Part shown: one piece after another, positions 59,796-64,000 of the stretch
Position numbering within the stretch: position 1 is the stretch's first letter
Layout of the letters: the number at the start of each line of letters is the position of its first letter
Origin: Thiomicrorhabdus sp.
GTDB lineage: Bacteria > Pseudomonadota > Gammaproteobacteria > Thiomicrospirales > Thiomicrospiraceae
Direction of reading: 5' to 3'
DNA: 64,000 nt
Assembly (NCBI RefSeq): GCF_963662555.1
Contig: NZ_OY759719.1
Location: 1,632,985 to 1,696,984, forward strand
Notes under the pieces: generated by a model
Databases searched by the model: none
What the model saw: the letters and a program-made list of their open reading frames with translations, nothing else
Told to the model about the DNA's origin: nothing
Program-made: the position numbers and the translations under genes

Positions 59796-61949
59796 TTATT
59801 CTGTTTTTATTGATACAGATTCAATATTAGGAATAATCTCAATGTGATCAAGTAAATCGCCTAAATTGGTGCGGTGTTCAAGCTCTAAAGTTAATAGCAT
59901 ATTGACACTATTTTCTTGCGAATTGGTTTTGGTGTTAGAGGCAATTAAGTTGATATCTAAATCGGTTAAAGTTGCCATAACATCTCTTAATAAACCTTTG
60001 CGGTCAAAAGCAATAACTTCAAGTTCAGCAGTATAGCTAGGTTGTTCGGCATGGCTTTTATTCCAAGTAACTTCTATTAAACGACGTTGTTCATCGTGAT
60101 TTAGGTTAAGAATATTTGGACAGTCATGTCTGTGAACTGTTACCCCGCGACCGCGAGTCACATAGCCTACAATGTCATCAAACGGTTTTGGAGAGCAGCA
60201 GGGTGCCAGGTTGGTGGATAAATGAATAGCACCAATAACATAGGCTTTTGCTTCTTCAAGATGACTGTTTTCAGAAAAAGTAAAGGTTCGCTGTTGTTTA
60301 AATTGTGTTTTTTCTGGTTTAAGCTCAGATTGAATGGCGCTGGTAAGTTGTCTTTCATTAATTCGACCTTTACCAATATCTTCAAAAAAAGTCTCAGTGC
60401 TGTCATGTTTAAAACGTTGTGCTATTTTACTAGCGTTAACAGGTTCGGCATGTAATCGTTTTATTTCACGGTTATATAAAAGCTCACCGGTTGAAATATT
60501 TTCATCTTTATTTTGTCGGTTAAACCAGTTTCTAACTTTGTTTCTAGCACTCGTACTAGTTAGGTAACCCAAGTTTGGGTTTAACCAGTTACGGCTTGGT
60601 TCACCATTTTTGATGGTTAAGATTTCAACCTTATCACCCGTTTTTAAGGTGAAACTTAAGGGTTGAATTCGGCCATTTACTTTAGCTCCGCGGCATCGAT
60701 GACCTAGTTCTGTATGAATTTGATAAGCAAAATCAAGTGGAGTGGCACCTTGTCTCAGCGTAATGATTTCATCATTAGGTGTCATAATGTAAATGTGTTT
60801 GCTTTGCAGTTCGGTACTAATCTCTTTAAAGATATCTGGATCATCCGAATTTTCAAGAATCTGCCTAACATTGGAGATGCTTTTTTCTAGGTTTTCATCA
60901 AAACCTGTTTTGTCACCTTCTTTGTATCGCCAATGGGCCGCAATACCATATTCGGCACTATGATGCATTTGATCAGTACGAATCTGAATCTCTACTGTTT
61001 TGCCTTCAGGCCCAATAATTACAGTATGAATAGATTGGTAGCCATTCTCTTTTGGGGTGGCAATATAGTCGTCAAATTCATCTCTAACGTAATTCCAGCG
61101 GCTATGAATCAAACCGAGTACTTCATAACAAAGTTGTACACTATCTACATAAATACGCACGGCGCGTAAATCATATAACTCGTCTATAGGCAGGTTTTTA
61201 CGCTGCATTTTTTTCCATATACTATAGATATGCTTTGGTCGACCACTGATTTTGGCGTGAATATCATTTTGTTCAAGCATGCCTTTTAAGGTTGAAAGCA
61301 CAGCTTCAATATATTCTTCTCTTTCAGATCGTTTTGATTGCAGCTGTTTGGCAATATCTTTGTATTCACCTGGATGGAGATAGCGAAACGAAAGATCTTC
61401 TAACTCCCATTTAAGTTGAGCGATTCCTAATCTATTTGCTAGTGGTGAAAAAATAAGCTCGGTTTCTGCGGCAATTTGATGACGTATTTCTTCGCTTTCA
61501 TCTTTAATCATTCTAAGGCGAGCGATTCTGTAAGCAAGTTTTACAATCATAATGCGGATATCAGAGGTCATTGCTAATAACATCTGTCTTAAGCGTTCAT
61601 TCTGAACAGCATCAGATTTACGTTCAACATCAAAATCTTTAAATTTGTTTAGCTTACGAATACCTTCAACAAGTTTTGCTGTAGATTTGCCGAAGTGCTC
61701 AATAATGTTTTCGGTAGGGTAAATCATTTCAAGATTACCGTCACTAAGAAGTGTAGCGAGCAGGGTTTCATCATCAAGCTTTAAGTGTGCTAAGATTTTG
61801 GCTACCTGAACACTTCTTACCATACTTTTTTCGGGAAGGCCTTCGGATTCCAACGCCATAGTGCAGGCAAGTTTACAGCGATCTTTTTGCTCTTCACTTA
61901 AAGTAAAATCGGAAAAAACTTCTTGATATAAAGATTCAACGGTATTCAT
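59796..61949 (-). CDS. relA: GTP pyrophosphokinase RelA
   Basis: A 717-residue long RSH protein. The N-terminal hydrolase domain (about 1-190) lacks the HD motif (TLLSDGNL where HDxxED-type residues should be), so hydrolysis is lost, as in RelA. The ppGpp synthetase domain spans about 235-345 (LYDLRAVRIYV, YIATPKENGYQSIHT), TGS 386-447, and a C-terminal ACT domain begins near 640. It makes (p)ppGpp on stalled ribosomes. A bifunctional SpoT must be encoded elsewhere. Confidence 0.96.
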   Translation of the reverse strand: MNTVESLYQEVFSDFTLSEEQKDRCKLACTMALESEGLPEKSMVRSVQVAKILAHLKLDDETLLATLLSDGNLEMIYPTENIIEHFGKSTAKLVEGIRKLNKFKDFDVERKSDAVQNERLRQMLLAMTSDIRIMIVKLAYRIARLRMIKDESEEIRHQIAAETELIFSPLANRLGIAQLKWELEDLSFRYLHPGEYKDIAKQLQSKRSEREEYIEAVLSTLKGMLEQNDIHAKISGRPKHIYSIWKKMQRKNLPIDELYDLRAVRIYVDSVQLCYEVLGLIHSRWNYVRDEFDDYIATPKENGYQSIHTVIIGPEGKTVEIQIRTDQMHHSAEYGIAAHWRYKEGDKTGFDENLEKSISNVRQILENSDDPDIFKEISTELQSKHIYIMTPNDEIITLRQGATPLDFAYQIHTELGHRCRGAKVNGRIQPLSFTLKTGDKVEILTIKNGEPSRNWLNPNLGYLTSTSARNKVRNWFNRQNKDENISTGELLYNREIKRLHAEPVNASKIAQRFKHDSTETFFEDIGKGRINERQLTSAIQSELKPEKTQFKQQRTFTFSENSHLEEAKAYVIGAIHLSTNLAPCCSPKPFDDIVGYVTRGRGVTVHRHDCPNILNLNHDEQRRLIEVTWNKSHAEQPSYTAELEVIAFDRKGLLRDVMATLTDLDINLIASNTKTNSQENSVNMLLTLELEHRTNLGDLLDHIEIIPNIESVSIKTE

Positions 61950-62181
61950 TTTGATGTGCTCATCCTGAGATATCGGATATTTAATTAATCGACATATTTT
62001 AGCGATTTTTTACACGTAAAAATCAGTATTTATTCTAAATTTACCCTAAAAGATTTTATTCAATGTTATTGCAAGTTAAATAGTTGGTTAAGCCTCGTGT
62101 TAATCCCCTGGTTAATCATGCTGAGCAATGTGATAATATGCAGTTAATTTTTTACTTTATCTTTAATGAGTAGATTCTATT

Positions 62182-63258
62182 TTGCAAAACACTACACCAC
62201 TTACAGTCTCAGATAATATCGCCAATAAAAACCTAGCTCACAGCAATAGTGCCTGTGGTTTTAGCGTTGCCCCAATGCTGGATTGGACTGATAAACACTG
62301 CCGTTACTTTCATCGACAGCTGTCTCAACAAGCTTGGTTATATAGTGAGATGGTAACAACTGGTGCAATTATTTATGGAGAAAATTTGCCTAGATTTTTA
62401 GGGCATAATCCTGAAGAAGTTCCTGTCGTTCTTCAACTTGGTGGTAGTAATTCTCAAGAGCTTGCTCATTGTGCTGCATTGGGTGAGGAGTGGGGGTATT
62501 CTGAAATTAACTTAAATGTTGGTTGTCCAAGTGATCGAGTTCAAAACAATATGATTGGTGCTTGTTTACTTGGCCACCCAGAGCTGGTTGCCGAAAATAT
62601 TGCTGCGATGAAGTCAAAAGTGTCTATTCCCGTAACTGTGAAAACTCGAATAGGGATTGATGAGCAGGAGGACTACGCCATTCTGCATAGCTTTGTTAAT
62701 GGGTTGGTTAATGCAGGCGTAGATGGGGTGATTATTCATGCGCGTAAGGCTTGGTTGCAAGGGCTGTCACCCAAAGAGAATCGTGAAATACCTCCATTAA
62801 AATATGACTGGGTTCATCAAATTAAAGCGGATTTTGCAGGTTTAGATATTGCTATTAATGGAGGGTTTTCTACCCATGAGCACGCCTTGAAACACTTTCA
62901 AGCCTACCAGGATTTACCGGCCATAGATGGTGTAATGTTAGGTAGGGCGGCTTATGAACAACCATTTATATTGTCTGAAGTTGATCACCTTTATTACGGG
63001 CAAGATAAAAAAGAATTAAGCCGTTTAGAAGTTCTTGAAAAGATGTATCCCTATATTGAAAATCATCTTTCTGAAGGTGGAAAATTAAATCAAATTACCC
63101 GTCATATGTTAGGGTTATTTCACGGTTTACCTGGTGGCCGAATTTGGCGTCGTCATTTATCTGAAAATGCCTTTAAACCAGGTTCAGGTATAGACGTGGT
63201 TGAACAAGCTTATCAGATGGTAGCTGCAGAAATTCAACGAATGGAAGATAGACTGTGA
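62182..63258 (+). CDS. dusA: tRNA-dihydrouridine(20/20a) synthase DusA
   Basis: A 358-residue flavin enzyme reducing U20/U20a in the D-loop of tRNAs. It has the FSVAPMLDWTDKHCRYF start, catalytic Cys115 in LNVGCPSDRVQ, and the DusA-type R-K-A-W-L-Q-G-L-S-P-K-E-N-R segment. The TTG start is the only candidate upstream of the conserved domain. Its last 4 bases overlap the following xseA GTG (GTGA). Confidence 0.95.
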   Translation: MQNTTPLTVSDNIANKNLAHSNSACGFSVAPMLDWTDKHCRYFHRQLSQQAWLYSEMVTTGAIIYGENLPRFLGHNPEEVPVVLQLGGSNSQELAHCAALGEEWGYSEINLNVGCPSDRVQNNMIGACLLGHPELVAENIAAMKSKVSIPVTVKTRIGIDEQEDYAILHSFVNGLVNAGVDGVIIHARKAWLQGLSPKENREIPPLKYDWVHQIKADFAGLDIAINGGFSTHEHALKHFQAYQDLPAIDGVMLGRAAYEQPFILSEVDHLYYGQDKKELSRLEVLEKMYPYIENHLSEGGKLNQITRHMLGLFHGLPGGRIWRRHLSENAFKPGSGIDVVEQAYQMVAAEIQRMEDRL

Positions 63259-64000
63259 CTTTTTTAGATGTACCCTTTAGAGAAAAAGATCAAGTAAAGG
63301 CTTTAGGTGCACGCTGGGATGCGGTGAGTAAACGCTGGTATGTTCCAGAAGCGTTATCTGAAGATCTTGATTTGTTTCAAAAATGGCTATTACCTCAGTC
63401 TGGACATGAAAATATATCCAATAATCTATCTAATCATGCAACGTCCAATGAGCGTGATTTATATTCGCACTCTTTAGATTTTAATACTCCGCAAGAATCG
63501 TTATCAGAACAAAAAGGCAGCAAGCTCTCAGTCGTTTTAAGAAAGATTCAAATGACTTTACGGCAGGGGTTTCCTGGTGGAGTTTGGATTGTTGCTGAAA
63601 TTGCAAATATTAACACTCGTCGTGGTCATGTTTATTTAGAGTTAACTGAAACTAATGAGCAAGGCCAAGCAATTGCAAATTGTAGAGCCATGATATGGCA
63701 AAGTCAGGCAAATAATTTACTAGACCGCTTTAATAAAGTAACGGGCAGTTCTTTAGCAATCGGTCAAAAAGTATTGTTATTGGCTGAGGTTAATTTTCAT
63801 GAGCAGTATGGGTTCTCATTTGTGGTTCAAGATTTGGATCCAAGCTATACATTAGGTGAGCAAGAACAGCGTTTAAATGAAATTCGCCTAAGTCTAATTA
63901 AAAAAGGGTTTTATCAAGAAAATAAACGTTTTGATTTACCTGCTGATTATTTTCGCATAGCAGTAATCGCTCCACCTGAGGCGGCTGGTTTGGGTGACTT
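63255..64000 (+). CDS. xseA: Exodeoxyribonuclease VII large subunit with extra N-terminal DUF5710-like domain (3' end outside window)
   Basis: The visible 248 residues begin MTFLDVPFREKDQVKALGARWD...KRWYVPEALS, a DUF5710-type module (residues 1-45) usually found on TOPRIM/primase-like plasmid proteins. After a polar linker, from about residue 90 the XseA N-terminal OB-fold starts (LSVVLRKIQMTL, GFPGGVWIVAEIANINTRRGHVYLEL) and runs into the catalytic domain (RIAVIAPPEAAGLGD). XseA with XseB degrades single-stranded DNA. GTG overlaps the dusA stop. The fusion needs the rest of the gene for confirmation. Confidence 0.88.
   Translation, partial: MTFLDVPFREKDQVKALGARWDAVSKRWYVPEALSEDLDLFQKWLLPQSGHENISNNLSNHATSNERDLYSHSLDFNTPQESLSEQKGSKLSVVLRKIQMTLRQGFPGGVWIVAEIANINTRRGHVYLELTETNEQGQAIANCRAMIWQSQANNLLDRFNKVTGSSLAIGQKVLLLAEVNFHEQYGFSFVVQDLDPSYTLGEQEQRLNEIRLSLIKKGFYQENKRFDLPADYFRIAVIAPPEAAGLGD

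Overview
The window is a compact, AT-rich (roughly 37% GC by eye) stretch of a Gram-negative bacterial chromosome. It carries lipid A and outer-membrane assembly genes, ZipA, FtsB, SlyX, YciB, DarP, YqiA, NlpD and an E. coli-type YcaO, which together point to a gammaproteobacterium. CbbY (a Rubisco-inhibitor phosphatase) and a D-ribulose-kinase-like protein suggest autotrophy by the Calvin cycle. A sulfur-oxidising relative of the Thiomicrospira/Thiomicrorhabdus group would fit, but that placement is inference. There is no prophage, insertion sequence or CRISPR array; almost everything is core housekeeping.

Layout. 1-5.85 kb: envelope cluster bamA(partial)-skp-lpxD-fabZ-lpxA-lpxB-rnhB. 5.9-14.1 kb: cheV, a C-minus ribosomal protein L36 gene (reverse strand), a DinG/YoaA-type helicase, tsaB, a universal stress protein, an unknown exported protein, a small cytochrome c (reverse) and ycaO. 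14.2-22 kb: a DUF481 outer-membrane protein (reverse), then accA, tilS, pyrG-kdsA-eno-ftsB. 22-26.3 kb: Smr protein (reverse), surE-pcm-yqaA-nlpD, Mth938-like protein (reverse). 26.6-34.6 kb: alaC, hom, an unknown protein, thrC, recJ (reverse), yqiA. 34.6-41.2 kb: mostly reverse-strand genes: two unknowns, a phosphotransferase/kinase fusion and a zinc-ligand-poor DksA, then cbbY (+), hopJ and a FGGY sugar kinase. 41.5-45.4 kb: zipA-ligA-darP. 45.4-48.5 kb (reverse): EamA transporter, short asparaginase, HTH-less LexA-like protein, yciI, yciB. 48.5-51.7 kb: PHP phosphoesterase-yciO-M50 protease-rluB. 51.8-57.1 kb: unknown, slyX, M61 peptidase and two divergent TDT-family membrane proteins. 57.2-59.5 kb: gltX followed by tRNA-Ala, tRNA-Glu, tRNA-Gly and tRNA-Glu. 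59.8-64 kb: relA (reverse), dusA and the start of an xseA that carries an extra N-terminal domain.

The most striking signal is not a gene. A self-complementary word, TTTACCAGGCCTGGTAAA (core CAGGCCTG), occurs about 20 times across the window. Seven copies are intergenic, several of them extended by locus-specific arms into long palindromes at gene ends. Thirteen lie inside genes, read in only two of the three possible frames. That distribution resembles DNA-uptake signals or highly iterated palindromes of other bacteria, but the word matches none that I know.

A secondary theme is zinc sparing: both the L36 protein and the DksA encoded here have lost canonical zinc ligands. Many genes start at GTG or TTG, and several listed starts were moved to match ribosome binding sites or family N-termini; each entry says where.
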